Translations under genes and position numbers: made by a program | Notes under the pieces: generated by a model | What the model saw: only the letters and a program-made list of their open reading frames with translations | What the model was told of the DNA's origin: nothing | Database searches by the model: none | Part shown: piece by piece, positions 18,766-28,398 of the stretch | Position numbering within the stretch: position 1 is the stretch's first letter | Layout: the number at the start of each line of letters is the position of its first letter | Source: Roseitranquillus sp963749675 | GTDB lineage: Bacteria > Pseudomonadota > Alphaproteobacteria > Rhodobacterales > Rhodobacteraceae | NCBI GenBank assembly: GCA_963749675.1 | Contig: CAVVNT010000009.1 | Span: 1 to 64,000 of the forward strand | Reading direction: 5' to 3' | DNA: 64,000 nt

Positions 18766-20133
18766 TTTGTGGATGCCGCTCGGTTTGCAAGGAATTTCTG
18801 ATCTTCTGGACTTGTGATCGAGTGCGGTCTTTTGTCAGGCCTGTTCGTGCGGCTGACTGGCGCCGCTGGCCGGGATGGTGATGCGCGGAGCGGGGCTACA
18901 TCTCCAACAGCGCGCTCGAGGCTCGGAGAAGGTTTCTGGTTTGCCCGGCCCGGATCATGTCGATCATGTGCCCATGCAGATCATGTCTTCCTCACAACTC
19001 GGTGGCCCGGTTGGCCGTTCGATGCCCGATCAGGCGCCGATCAGCACCGGGCCACGATAGCTTTCACCGCGCGTCAGCATCGCCCAGATGCCGCGCGCCA
19101 TCTTGTTGGCCAGCGCGACCGCCACGACCGGGATCGGTTTGCGCTCCAGCATCCGCGCCAGCCACGACCCCTTCGGCGCCCCTCGACGCGAGGCCCAGCG
19201 GATCACGGCGGTCGCCCCGATGACCAACAACCGCCGTATGTCACGCTGCCCCATCTTCGAGGTCTTCCCCAGCTTCTGCTTGCCGCCGGTGGAATGCTGC
19301 CGCGGCACCAGGCCGAGCCACGCGGCGAAGTCGCGGCCGCGGCGGAACTGGTCCATCGGCGGCGCGAAAGTCTCGACCGCGAGCGCGGTGATCGGGCCGA
19401 CGCCCGGCATCGTCTGCAGCTGGCGAGGCATTTCAGCTTCGTTCGACATCGCCGCGATCCGCGCTTTCAGCTCCTTGATCCGGTCGGTCAGGTGGGTGAT
19501 CTGCTCAAGGAGCATCCGGCAGATGTCGCGTGCCAGATCAGGAATGTCGGCGTCAGGATCTTTGACGACCCGTTCAAGGCGCGGCACATAGCCGATCCCT
19601 TCGGGGGCGACGTGCCCGAACTCGTAGAGATGCGACCTCAGTGCGCCGCTTCACGAATTGCTCGCGCGTCCGGAACGCGACCGCCCGCGCCTGCTGGTCC
19701 GCGGACTTCGGTTCGACGAAACGCATGGTCGGCCGCAGGGCCGCCTCGACAATCGCCTCGGCATCGGCGGCGTCGTTCTTCTGCCGCTTGAGGAACGGCT
19801 TTACGTAATGCGGCGCGATCAGCCGGACCTCATGGCCGTAGCGCGCCATCTCCCGCGCCCAATGATGAGCGCTGGCGCAGGCTTCCATCGCCACAAGGCA
19901 TGGCGGCTGCTGCGCCATGAACCGCGCGAACTGCGGCCGCAACAACTTCTTCCGAAACAGAACGGACCCGTCCGCCGCCGCGCCGTGCACCTGGAACACG
20001 TTCTTTGCCAGGTCGACGCCGATGGTGCTAACTTCTCCCATGGATGCCCTCTCCTTCAGCTTGTGATTCAACACCGCAAGCTTGGCACATTGCGATGCCG
20101 TCAAGGGAGAGCGGCATCCACCCCATCTCCGAA
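18766..20133 (-). mobile_element. IS110-family element type Z nested in IS6-X
   Basis: Comparison with the uninterrupted IS6-X copies places the insertion between GCAACCTTCT and CGCAACCACTTCG. Near the two borders lie GTGGATGCCGCTC and its inverse GAGCGGCATCCAC, the same subterminal layout as IS110 copies A and B. The transposase reads leftwards, and a non-coding stretch of about 260 bp follows its stop. It is a different element from A and B (the proteins clearly diverge). Confidence 0.75.
19030..20041 (-). pseudogene. IS110-family transposase (type Z), internally deleted
   Basis: The start ATG at 20041 gives the RuvC-like half (IGVDLAKNVFQVHGA, RQKNDAADAEAIVEA). Near 19625 the frame is lost in the segment VKRRTEVA, where about 16 bases seem deleted before HLYEFGHVAPEGIGY. 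The normal C-terminal half (TMPGVGPITALAVE, RDFAAWLGLVPRQHSTGG with the Ser region) continues in another frame to 19030. Inactive as read. Confidence 0.85.
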
Positions 20134-20298
20134 GACCGCAACCACTTCGTCCCGCCAGCCCGCCGCCGATCCGCTCTCGCCACCCGCTTCCATCGCCTCG
20201 AAGCGTTCGACGTATGGCGCCAGGCCGCTGGTGTTACGGCCTGACGCTCGTGGAGATCAGCGCATTCCACGCCCGCGGTCGGTTAACGTGACATCGCC

Positions 20299-20900
20299 GG
20301 GCGTACCACCGCTTCGCCCTGAGCCTGCGCGACGTCGAGGACCTGCTCGCCGAGCGGGTTGCAAAGTTCGGGACGCAGTTCGCCGCGAAAATCCGGCGTG
20401 ATAGGCCGACGCCAGCCGACAAGTGGCACCTCGACGAGGTCGTCCTCAAGATCAACGGGGTCAGGCACTGGCTCTGGCGGGCGATCGATGCGAATGGCGC
20501 CGTGCTGGACATCCTGGTGCAGTCGCGGCGCGACACCGCGGCCGCCAGGCGGTTCATGCGCAAGCTCTTCAAGAGATGGGGCCTGCCGCGGGTGATGGTG
20601 ACGGACAAGCTCGGCTCCTATGCGGCAGCCAAGGCGAAGATCGCCCCCGGCGTAGAGCATCGTCGCCACAAGGGGATCAACAACGCGGCCGAAGCCTCGC
20701 ACCGGCACAGCCGGCGACGCGAGAAGATCATGGGGCGGTTCAAGTCGCCGCGACAGGCTCAACGGTTCCTGTCGGTCCACGATCAGACCGCTGTCATGTT
20801 CCGCCCACGCCGTCACCGCCTCTCCGCAAATTCCTACCGCCACGCAAGACAGGACGCGTTCGGCCTGTGGGCAGGCTACACGACCGAATTGTCCGCGTGA
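20299..20900 (+). pseudogene. IS6-family transposase (type Y), 5'-truncated, right arm
   Basis: The frame is open from the IS6-X border at 20298 to the stop at 20900 but has no start. It reads YHRFALSLRDVEDLLAER, then a small in-frame loss, then KWHLDEVVLKINGVRHWLW (first Asp), MVTDKLGSYAAAKAKI (second Asp) and NNAAEASHRHSRRREK (Glu). The original start was removed where IS6-X joins. Its C-terminal part is mirrored at 17824-18124. Confidence 0.82.
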
Positions 20901-21026
20901 GTGGCCGCCGTCGGCACCTTGTTCGGCGACCCGAAACAACCTGATGGTGTGGACGGCTCCCCCCCGACGGCATCGATGTGCCAAGCTGGGATTGCCGTAA
21001 ACCCAGCGAGGGAAGGAGCCACCCAC

Positions 21027-22049
21027 ATGAGCATTACTACACTCGGGATTGATTTGGCCAAGTCGGTGTTCCAGTTGCATGGCATCGACGCGGCGGGTGC
21101 AGTCGTTCTACAGAAAAAGCTGCGCCGGAACGCAGTGCTCGACTATCTCGGCAAATTGGAACCCTGCCTGGTCGGAATGGAGGCCTGTGCGACCTCGCAT
21201 TATTGGGCTCGCGAGATCGCCGCTCTCGGGCATGAGGTCCGACTGATCCCGCCATCCTACGTGAAGCCTTATGTAAAGCGTCAGAAGAATGACGCGGCCG
21301 ATGCCGAGGCGATCTGCGAGGCGGTGACGCGACCGAACATGCGCTTCGTGCCGGTAAAGTCCGAGGACCAGCAAAGCATCCTGGTTCTGCATCGGTCCCG
21401 TGACCTTCTGATGCGGCAGCGGACAATGACACTCATCGCGATCCGGGCGCATCTGGCGGAGTTCGGAATCGTTGCGGCCCAGGGAGCCCGAAAGGTGACC
21501 GACCTCGCCCGGCGCCTGGCTGCTCCCGACGAGCTGGCCTTGCCCGCTTTTGCGCGTTCCGCACTTCTGTCGCTGGCGGCGCAGCTCGATACCCTGGCCA
21601 AGGAGATCGGCCGGATCGAACGGCAGTTGATGATCTGGCACCGAGAAAGCGAGGCGAGCCGGCGGCTGGAAACCATACCTGGTGTCGGTCTGATTACAGC
21701 GACCGCCCTCGCGGCCAGCGTCCCCGACCCCGGCGTGTTCAAGTCCGGCAGGCAATTCGCGGCCTGGCTGGGCCTCGTTCCCCGCCAAAACTCCTCCGGC
21801 GGCGAGGAACGGCTCGGGAGGGTGTCGAAAATGGGCAACGGTTACCTGCGAAAACTGCTGGTCGTCGGGGCCACCTCGGTGACCCGACGGGCGCCAACAT
21901 CCAAGACCCGCACCGGCATCTGGATCCGGTCTCTCCTCGAACGCAAGCCGGCGCGGCTCGTCACCGTGGCCATCGCCAACAAGACCGCTCGTATCGCCTG
22001 GGCGCTACTTGCAAGAGAAGAAAACTACAAGGCGGCACCAGCCGTGTGA
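21027..22049 (+). CDS. IS110-family transposase, copy B
   Basis: 340 residues from the ATG at 21027 behind GGGAAGGAG; the longer frame from 20901 is not coding. Identical in protein sequence to copy A: the DEDD-type N-terminal domain (GIDLAKSVFQLHG) and the C-terminal SGRQFAAWLGLVPRQNSSGG domain are both complete. No lesion was seen, so this pair is the most likely active mobile system in the window. Confidence 0.95.
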   Translation: MSITTLGIDLAKSVFQLHGIDAAGAVVLQKKLRRNAVLDYLGKLEPCLVGMEACATSHYWAREIAALGHEVRLIPPSYVKPYVKRQKNDAADAEAICEAVTRPNMRFVPVKSEDQQSILVLHRSRDLLMRQRTMTLIAIRAHLAEFGIVAAQGARKVTDLARRLAAPDELALPAFARSALLSLAAQLDTLAKEIGRIERQLMIWHRESEASRRLETIPGVGLITATALAASVPDPGVFKSGRQFAAWLGLVPRQNSSGGEERLGRVSKMGNGYLRKLLVVGATSVTRRAPTSKTRTGIWIRSLLERKPARLVTVAIANKTARIAWALLAREENYKAAPAV

Positions 22050-22321
22050 GTGAAACCGGTACGCGCGACGACCGAAAGGCGTCGCTACGAATGCAAGGAC
22101 GATGTGAGTGATGATGATCGACCCGACCGCTGCAGAGACACCCCGGGGCATTGTCAGGGATTTCAGCCCGTCAACCTGATCGGGACTCGGTACGCGGACT
22201 TCATCAAGGCCAGCGGTCAGTCGAACCGCACATGAAGGCCGGACAAATGACCGCAACCTGCCTCGACCAGAACCGCTCGCAAAAAACCCTTGCAAAACCG
22301 GAGCCGTCCACAAATGACAAT
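22050..22321 (+). ncRNA. candidate bridge RNA region of IS110 copy B
   Basis: Non-coding 3' end of the element, identical in layout to 16404-16674. It contains short blocks shared with diverged relatives: GAAGGCCGGACAAATGACCGCAACCTG and CTCGCAAAAAACCCTTGCAAAACCGG. Assignment as bridge RNA follows from what is known of the IS1111 group, not from a folded structure. Confidence 0.35.
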
Positions 22322-22433
22322 CCCCTGACGAATGCGTCCAGCTGCGCGGCAGACCCCGTCGAAAGGTATCGAACGGCGGGTGACAGCCTTCGGTGTCCTG
22401 CATCGGATCGTGCGATCCGAATCGGCGAACATG

Positions 22434-23171
22434 TCATTCAGCGGCAAATGACACGCCCTTCCTCTGGAGCTCGCGCTCTGGCCCCGGCCGCTCGCGCTCG
22501 AAGGGTGCCAGCGCGCTGCCCAGGAGCCAGTCCGGCAGCGCCCGGCGGAGGTCCGTCGGGCCCTCCACGGTGATGCGGCCGGCGCCGATCTCGGCCCGCA
22601 GATCTCGAAAGCCACGCCAGGCTTCGACGAAGCGGCGGATCTCGGCGCGGATGACGAGATCGGCTTCGTACCCCGGATGCTTGAGGCACATGTCGACGTC
22701 CCCGTTCTCGCCAACGATCCAGAACCGGCGCAACGCGGCGCAGGTGCCCGAGAACTCGAACTCGAGGACGGTGCGGGAGCGCGGCATCGCCTCGACGTTC
22801 ATGCGCGTGTGCATGCTCCAGGCGAGGAACGCTGGGTCGAGGTCGTCGTTCTCCAGGTCGCGGGACCAGCGCTGGCCCCAAACCGCCAGGTTCATGATGA
22901 TCGGACCGAGTTCCATCCCGGCTTCGGTGAGACGGTATTCGTGGCCACGGCCGCCTTGGAGCGGCACGCGGTAGCAGATGCCGGCACCTTCGAGTTGATC
23001 GAGGCGCTGCTTGAGTAGCGTGGGCGAGATCTTCGGCACGCCGCGATGGATCTCGTTGAACCGGCGGCATCCGTCGATCAGCCGGCTTACGACCAGAAGC
23101 GTCCACCTCTCGCACAGCAGTTCTGCCGCGAGCGCCAGCGGGCAATATTGTCCATACCCCTTGTGGGCCAT
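22434..23171 (-). CDS. HxlR-family transcriptional regulator
   Basis: 245 residues from the ATG at 23171. The N-terminal winged helix has YCPLALAAELLCERWTLLVV and FNEIHRGVPKISPTLLKQRL followed by GRGHEYRLTEAG, the standard HxlR pattern. A C-terminal domain of about 130 residues (LEFEFSGTCAALRRFWIV, then VEGPTDLRRALPDWL) resembles the SCP2-like extension seen in many members. It diverges from the flavin oxidase gene at 23331 with 159 bp between them, so it probably controls that gene. Confidence 0.9.
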   Translation of the reverse strand: MAHKGYGQYCPLALAAELLCERWTLLVVSRLIDGCRRFNEIHRGVPKISPTLLKQRLDQLEGAGICYRVPLQGGRGHEYRLTEAGMELGPIIMNLAVWGQRWSRDLENDDLDPAFLAWSMHTRMNVEAMPRSRTVLEFEFSGTCAALRRFWIVGENGDVDMCLKHPGYEADLVIRAEIRRFVEAWRGFRDLRAEIGAGRITVEGPTDLRRALPDWLLGSALAPFERERPGPERELQRKGVSFAAE

Positions 23172-23330
23172 TGCGCGGGCCTCCTCTGGCTTGCTTGAGC
23201 ACCAAGGGTCGCCCGCAGAAGGGACCCGTGGCAACTCCAAAATCTGGAGCGCTTCAGATTCCTGAGTATTTCGCCGGATCGATTCGGCGCACACTTTGAC
23301 GATCCGCCGGGTATGAAGAGGAGCTGACCG

Positions 23331-24719
23331 ATGGACACCGCAACCCAGCTCGCGCCGATGAGAATTCAGGGCGCCCCGACGCTTTTACCCGATGATCCAG
23401 GCTACGATGAAGAACGCGTCGTGTGGAATTCCCTCATCGACGAACGGCCGGTCGCCATCGCGCAATGCAGAACCGCGGACCACGTCGCCGCGGCGGTCGC
23501 TGCCGCTCGTGCGGCGGGATGTCCGGCGTCGATCCGCGGCGGCGGGCACAGCGTTGCCGGCAATGCCGTGAGGTCCGGCGCCCTGATGATCGACCTTTCG
23601 CGGATGCGGGACGTCGTCGTCGACCCCGAGCGCCTGATCGCGCGAGCCGAGGGCGGCGCCACGCTCGCCGATCTCGACGCGGCGGCACAGGCGCATGGCC
23701 TCGCCACGCCGGCCGGGGTGGTCTCGGATACCGGCATCGGCGGACTGACGCTCGGCGGCGGGTTCGGCTGGCTGTCGCGCCTTCATGGTCTGACCATCGA
23801 CAACCTGCTCGCCGTTGATCTGGTGCTGGCGGACGGGCAGAAGGTGCGCGCGAGCGAGGCGCAAGAGCCGGACCTCTTCTGGGCGGTGCGCGGCGGCGGC
23901 GGCAACTTCGGCGTCGCGACGGCCTTCGAATACCGACTGCACCCGGTCGGGCCGGAGGTGCTGTTCGGCCCGACGGTCGTCTTGCTGCGCGACGCGCCCG
24001 AGATGCTGCGGCTCTGGGCCGACTTCATGGTGGAAGCGCCGCGCCCATGCACGGTCTGGGCCGACCTCGCGACGGCTCCGCCTGCGCCGTTCCTGCCCGA
24101 GGCGGTGCATGGCCAGAAGGTCCTGATCCTGATGCAATCCTGGGCCGGCGACCCGGCGGAAGGAGAAGCCGTGCTCGCGCCGCTCAAGGGTCATCCGGCG
24201 GCCGTCGGCGGCCTCGTCGCGCGCCGCCCTTATGTTGAAGCGCAGTCCTTCCTCGACCAGACCTATGCCAAGGGCGCGCGGAACTATTGGGGCACGACGA
24301 ACTACGACGCAGTCAGTGATGCCTTGATCGCGGAGGTGGTCGATCTGGCGGAGGCGCTCCCGACGCCGGAGTCGGACATCCTCCTCATCGCCCAGGGTGG
24401 CGCCATCGACGACGTTGCAATGCCGGCCACCGCTTACCCGCATCGGGGCGTGCCATTCATGTCCTCACACGCGGCGCGCTGGCGCGATCCGGCCGACGAT
24501 GCCGCCATGGTGGCCTGGGCGAAGGACGGTTCGACGCGCCTTGCGCGGCACGGCAGGGCCGGCGCCTACGTCAACTTCGTCTCCGAGCGCGAGGGCCGCA
24601 TCGACGAGGCCTACGCAGAGCACCGCGCGCGCCTGGCCGAAATCAAGGCGCGGTACGACCCCCGCAACCTCTTCCGCGTGAACCAGAATATCCTACCCGC
24701 CGCGCCCGCGCACGATTGA
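23331..24719 (+). CDS. berberine-bridge-type FAD-binding oxidoreductase
   Basis: 462 residues. The PCMH-type FAD domain holds SIRGGGHSVAGNAV, whose His normally carries FAD covalently. The usual second anchor Cys is absent: the site reads AGVVSDTGIGGLTLGGGFG, so attachment would be through one bond only. The C-terminal substrate domain and the BBE tail (YDPRNLFRVNQNI) are complete. It oxidises a small alcohol, sugar or secondary metabolite with O2 as acceptor; the substrate is unknown. Divergent from the HxlR gene. Confidence 0.9.
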   Translation: MDTATQLAPMRIQGAPTLLPDDPGYDEERVVWNSLIDERPVAIAQCRTADHVAAAVAAARAAGCPASIRGGGHSVAGNAVRSGALMIDLSRMRDVVVDPERLIARAEGGATLADLDAAAQAHGLATPAGVVSDTGIGGLTLGGGFGWLSRLHGLTIDNLLAVDLVLADGQKVRASEAQEPDLFWAVRGGGGNFGVATAFEYRLHPVGPEVLFGPTVVLLRDAPEMLRLWADFMVEAPRPCTVWADLATAPPAPFLPEAVHGQKVLILMQSWAGDPAEGEAVLAPLKGHPAAVGGLVARRPYVEAQSFLDQTYAKGARNYWGTTNYDAVSDALIAEVVDLAEALPTPESDILLIAQGGAIDDVAMPATAYPHRGVPFMSSHAARWRDPADDAAMVAWAKDGSTRLARHGRAGAYVNFVSEREGRIDEAYAEHRARLAEIKARYDPRNLFRVNQNILPAAPAHD

Positions 24720-25381
24720 GCCTGTACCGTCGACCTGGATCGCGCTGCGCTCCGCCCAACGACAGCTTTCTCCTCTGCGTCGCGGCACTCGCCGAGCGGT
24801 CGATTGGCCGGTGTGGGCCGGTCGCGTCATCCGGACCGATGCCGCGCGCGCAAAGCGTTCCTTCTGTCGGACGGCAGGTTTGCGCAGTTGCCGTTGTCGT
24901 GCCCTCCGCGATGGATGACGTAAAGGTCCGGTGCCGCGGCCGTTACAGGGGAGCAACGGATGGCCGCTTCCGCGGCCCCCGGCGCGCCGGTCCGTCACGA
25001 TAACTCCGTCGACGACATCGCTTCGCTTCGGCCGCCGAAGGCCGAAGACGGTGTTGCAGGCGTTGCTAAAAAGGCTGGTTTCCCACAGCCTCCGAACCTT
25101 CCTTCGCTCGTTGGGGCGCGTCCGGTTCTCCGGCTGCAAGCCCACGTCCCGCCGGGACGCGGGTGGAAAACCGGCCCTAACCGTGACGCACCCCCGATGA
25201 GCATCGAGCCGCCGGCAACCACGACATTGATATCGTTCCGATCTCGGATGCTGTTGGAACAATAGCCGAACACTTCCAGCGCGGCCGAGGGAACCCCCGG
25301 AGCGTATGATGACGCCAGACGAGTTCATGCAGCAGGCGCGGGACTTTCCCGCGAACCTGGCTCAAGCGTGGTCGGACCTTC
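24720..25381. other. non-coding or decayed stretch
   Basis: No gene could be supported between the oxidase stop and the IS427-type copy. Short frames exist on both strands but lack starts, ribosome sites or family motifs. A small frame at 25307 (MTPDEFMQQARDF) enters the IS within 25 codons and is not assignable. It probably holds remnants of genes lost when the IS inserted. Confidence 0.5.
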
Positions 25382-26249
25382 AGAGGGTGTGTGAGAAGTC
25401 ATCCCGGCGCGAGGCGACGGAGCATTTGGGCACAGGCGGCGATGGTGATCAGCGTCTCTGACGTCTGCACGCGGTACTCGTAGTCCTTGGACATCCTGCG
25501 GTGTCGGTCGAGCCATGCGAAGCTGCGTTCGACGATCCAGTTCAGCCCGGCGATCTTGAACGCCTGCTCCCGCCGCCTCACGATCCGAAGGTGCCAGCCG
25601 TTCCGCTCCCTCATGTCTCCCGCCAGCCCTTTGCTCTCGTAGCCCGCGTCGGCGATCACGGTGTGGATCTTCGGCCAGAGCAGAGCCAGCCCGTCGGTCA
25701 GGTCGCGGGCGGCCCGGCGATCGGAAATGCCGGCCGGTTCGACGCGGCACGAGATGAGGAAGCCCTGCGTATCAACGAGCATCTGGCGCTTGCGTCCCTT
25801 GATCCGCTTGTGGCCGTCGAAGCCGCGGACGTCCCCCTTTCGGTCGTCTTCACAGACTGGCTGTCCATGATCGCGACCGAGGGCTCGGGCCGCCGGCAGG
25901 CATTTCGCCGGGCTGCGCGGTAGAGGGCGCGATGCAATCGGGTCCAGACGCCGTCGAGCCGCCAGCGACGGAAGTACCACCAGACCGTGCCCCAGGGCGG
26001 GAAGTCGCGCGGCAGCAAGCGCCACTGGCAGCCAGTGCGCAGCAGATAGAAGATCGCGTCGACGGCGGCACGCAGGCTCGTGCGGCGGGGCCTCCCGCCC
26101 GGCCGCGGTAGCGGAAGGTGGGCGCAATCAGCGCCCATTGAGCATCAGTCAGGTTGGTTGGATAGGCGTGCGGCACCACGATCTCCTTCGTCGTTCTCGA
26201 CAGGAACATGGGCCTCGACGCCACGGCGGCGACTTCTCACACACCCTCT
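25382..26249 (-). mobile_element. IS5-family (IS427-type) element, copy 1
   Basis: Exact 19-bp terminal inverted repeats AGAGGGTGTGTGAGAAGTC (25382-25400) and its inverse (26231-26249). Length 868 bp, single transposase reading leftwards. A near-identical copy in the opposite orientation is at 62591-63459. It separates unrelated sequences: unidentified DNA on the left and a glycosyltransferase tail on the right. Confidence 0.92.
25399..26179 (-). pseudogene. IS427-type transposase, copy 1 (extra frameshift)
   Basis: From a GTG at 26179 the N-terminus reads PHAYPTNLTDAQWALIAP, then shifts because one base is missing relative to copy 2 (ALIEPHLPLPRPGG). The second frame continues through TGCQWRLLPRDFPPWGTVWW and SVAIMDSQSVKTTERG (first Asp). 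A further -1 step after the AAAGGGGG run leads into GFDGHKRIKGRKRQ and VIADAGYESKG (second Asp), then IVERSFAWLDRHRR (Glu). The -1 step is shared with copy 2 and is probably programmed; the first shift is not. Confidence 0.85.
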
Positions 26250-26496
26250 AAGGTTCGAGACCTGGTTTGCGGAAGGCGCTCTCGAGCCGGGCAGGCACTT
26301 CGTTCTTCTCGAGGACGATTTCAGAGATCTCGAGGAGAAGGTCGCCTATTACACCGAGCACACCGAGGAAGCGGAGGAGATCATATCCAATGCACACGCT
26401 TGGGTCGACCGTTTCTCTGATCCCGTCAAGGAACGCATGATTGCAGCGAGGATCTTGGAGAAGTACTTCCAGCTGTCGGGGCAATTGTGGCGATGA
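26250..26496 (+). pseudogene. glycosyltransferase family 90 C-terminal fragment
   Basis: The frame leaving the IS reads RFETWFAEGALEPGRHFVLL, then DFRDLEEKVAYYTEHTEEAEEI and ILEKYFQLSGQLW to a stop at 26496. This is the conserved C-terminal block of CAP10/LpsA-like glycosyltransferases that add sugars to lipopolysaccharide. The rest of the gene is absent; the sequence left of the IS is not its N-terminal part. Confidence 0.7.
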
Positions 26497-26686
26497 AGTC
26501 TGCTCTTGCGGCGCACGCCGCGACCATCTCGGTCGCGAGCGAGCGCACCGAGAGGATCGGCACGGGCGAAGTGAACCAGTCGCGGATGCGGCGGACCACC
26601 TCCTGCCCATCGAGATCGGGCTGGTCAGAGGCACCTGCACCGGATCGTCGTACCGATGGGACGATAACCTGAGCCATGATGCCCGC

Positions 26687-26986
26687 GTGAAGTTGCTGCG
26701 CTCTCTTTGGCTCGGCCAGTTGTGCCTCGACGAAGCGTTCTGGACCTGGGCCCTCACCATCGGCCTCGCGGTGAACCTCGCCACGAGCGGGCTGTTCCTG
26801 GCGATGATCTCGCTCGACCGGCCGTGGGCGGCGCTCATCCTCGGCTACGGCCTGTCGGTGCCATACAACGTCTTGACGGTGGTCGGCGTCTGGCGCTCGG
26901 CGGCGCGATATAGGGGTCCCGCCATTCTCGCCGACTTGGCTCGCATGGCCACATTGCTCCTGATGCTGGTCCTGACTGTGACCTGA
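26687..26986 (+). CDS. small three-helix membrane protein
   Basis: 99 residues from the GTG at 26687, mostly hydrophobic: LDEAFWTWALTIGLAVNLATS, then WAALILGYGLSVPYNVLTVVG and a C-terminal ILADLARMATLLLMLVLTV. The alternating Arg-rich loops fit a small inner-membrane protein. I do not recognise the family. It may be a stand-alone protein or a remnant; no operon partner is visible. Confidence 0.55.
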   Translation: MKLLRSLWLGQLCLDEAFWTWALTIGLAVNLATSGLFLAMISLDRPWAALILGYGLSVPYNVLTVVGVWRSAARYRGPAILADLARMATLLLMLVLTVT

Positions 26987-27018
26987 CGCGAGCCGGCCGG
27001 CGGAGCCGCTGCGCCGGC

Positions 27019-27638
27019 CTACGCCGCCTGAGCGAATCGTACGCCGGCGGCCCATTCATGAAGCCCTACGCTCGCAGTCACCAGGGCTGCGGCGCGGACT
27101 TCGGCGCCGAAGCCGATCCGTTCCCCGCGCATGAAGGTGACGTCGGTCAGGCCGATGAAGCGCTGGCGCAGGTACGGCTCCTGGAAGTCCGCGGCCTGCG
27201 CGGGACCTTCGCTTTGAGGCCGCCGCGGCTCTCGGCCACGATCACCTTCTTGTCGCCGAGCAGACCCTTCGGACCGGCGTCGGTGTAGCGGAACGTCTCG
27301 CCGGCGCGAAGGATGTGGTCGAACCACGACCGCAGGCTGGTCGGGATGATGAAGTTGTACATCGGCGCGCCGATGACGATAGTGTCGGCTTCGCGAAGCT
27401 CGGCCAGCAACGCGTCGGACAGCGCACGCGCGGCGAACTCGTCGGGGCTTTCCGACTCGGCGCGGACGCCGCGCGCGGTGGCCTCGGTCAGGTGCGGGAC
27501 CGGCTCCCGGCCGAGGTCGCGGGTCGTGACCTGCGCGAGCGCGCCGTCGGTCGGTGCGGTGACCGCCGCGCGCAGCAGCGCCTTCGAGACCGAGGCCTCG
27601 CCGTTCATAGTGCTGTCGAGACCGAGGATTGTCGTCAT
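27019..27638 (-). pseudogene. FMN-dependent NADH-azoreductase-like flavodoxin-fold reductase, frameshifted
   Basis: From the ATG at 27638: TTILGLDSTMNGEASVSKAL, then IGAPMYNFIIPTSLRSWFDH, the flavodoxin-like FMN site of AzoR proteins, and DKKVIVAESRGG. At about 27213 one base is missing (CTCAAAGCGAAGG), after which the normal end (DFQEPYLRQRFIGLTDVTFM) continues in another frame to 27019. One of the few shifts in the window that looks like a deletion. Divergent from a LysR gene, the common arrangement for such reductases. Confidence 0.85.
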
Positions 27639-27746
27639 GTTCGGTGTCCCTGCTTGAAGTCCTGTAACGCCCTCGAAGATGTCGTTGTCGATAGCGGCAC
27701 AGTAGGCGCAGGGTGCGGAGAGCACTGTTGCACAAACGGAACGCTC

Positions 27747-28398
27747 ATGCCCGACCTTGCGGACATCGCGACCTTCGTGGAGGTCGTGGACAGCGGCAGC
27801 CTCGGCCGCGCCGCGCTGCGCCTCGGCCTGTCGAAGTCGATGGTCAGCCGGCGCCTGTCGTGGCTCGAGGTCGAACTCGGGATGCTGCTCCTCGCTCGCA
27901 GCACGCGGGGCTTGTCGCGGACCGAGGCGGGCGCCGACTTCCGCCCGCATGCGGAGCGCCCGGTGGCGGAGATGCAGGCGGCGCGGGACGCGCTGAGCCG
28001 CACGGGCGAAGCGACCGGACGGCTGCGGCTCTCGGCGCCGGTCTCCTTCGGGCACACGCACCAGGCGGCGGTGCTGGCGGAGCTCGCGCTGCGGCACCCG
28101 CGGCTCGAGATCGCCACCCCGCCTATCTCGCCCGAGCCGGAGGAGCTCGCCCGGCACGAGACCATCCCGCATGGCGACGCGACGTGGCGGTTCCAGCGCA
28201 GGGGCCGCACCGTCACCTTTCGCCCGCGCGGGCGCTTCGCGGACGAAAGCGGCACGGCCGAGCTCGTCTCCGTGGTGGCAGGTCTCGGTATCTCACTGAT
28301 GCCGGGCTTCCTCACTGGCCCTGCGCTCGCAAGAGGCGATGTCGCGCAGATTTTCCCCGATGGGAGGTGCCGGTGGTCGGGCTCTATGTCGTTCGCCC
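27747..28398 (+). pseudogene. LysR-family regulator, internally deleted and truncated by IS6-X
   Basis: Starts normally (PDLADIATFVEVVDSGSLGR, helix-turn-helix with LGLSKSMVSRRLSWLE) and keeps the hinge. The effector-binding domain jumps from HPRLEIAT straight to EPEELARHETI, losing about 50 residues. The end (VAGLGISLMPGFLTGPALA) then runs into the IS6-X left border at 28399. It once controlled the divergent azoreductase gene; now inactive by any reading. Confidence 0.82.

Larger units (their letters stand above)
18125..20298 (+). mobile_element. IS6-family element type X, copy 1 (interrupted by an IS110 element)
   Basis: Ends are GGCGATGTCACGTAAAC (left) and GTTAACGTGACATCGCC (right), a 17-bp inverted repeat with one mismatch. 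Without the nested insertion at about 18766-20133 the element is about 800 bp. The transposase reading is broken in the same two ways as in copies 2 and 3: a frameshift after VRRWAA and a TGA where Arg is expected. No matching 8-bp flanks were found here, as expected after later rearrangement. Confidence 0.85.
20600..22321 (+). repeat. right arm of the 1.7-kb inverted repeat
   Basis: Partner of 16404-18124. The inner limit is the GACGGAC word in the IS6-Y transposase, the outer limit the IS110 right border. Differences noted are small, for example Gln against Pro and Ser against Phe in the IS6-Y tail. Confidence 0.85.
20935..22321 (+). mobile_element. IS110-family (IS1111-like) element, copy B
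   Basis: Subterminal inverted repeats GTGGACGGCTCC (20949-20960) and GGAGCCGTCCAC (22300-22311) match exactly. The right border is 22321, where identity with copy A ends (CACAAATGACAAT). A 272-bp non-coding end follows the transposase stop. The left border is approximate because copy A shares the same IS6-Y neighbour. Confidence 0.82.

Noticed and set aside
26426..26677. 83-codon minus-strand frame divergent from the small membrane protein
   Set aside because: It has an ATG and acceptable composition, but no recognised motif, and it overlaps the GT90 fragment on the other strand; not enough support.
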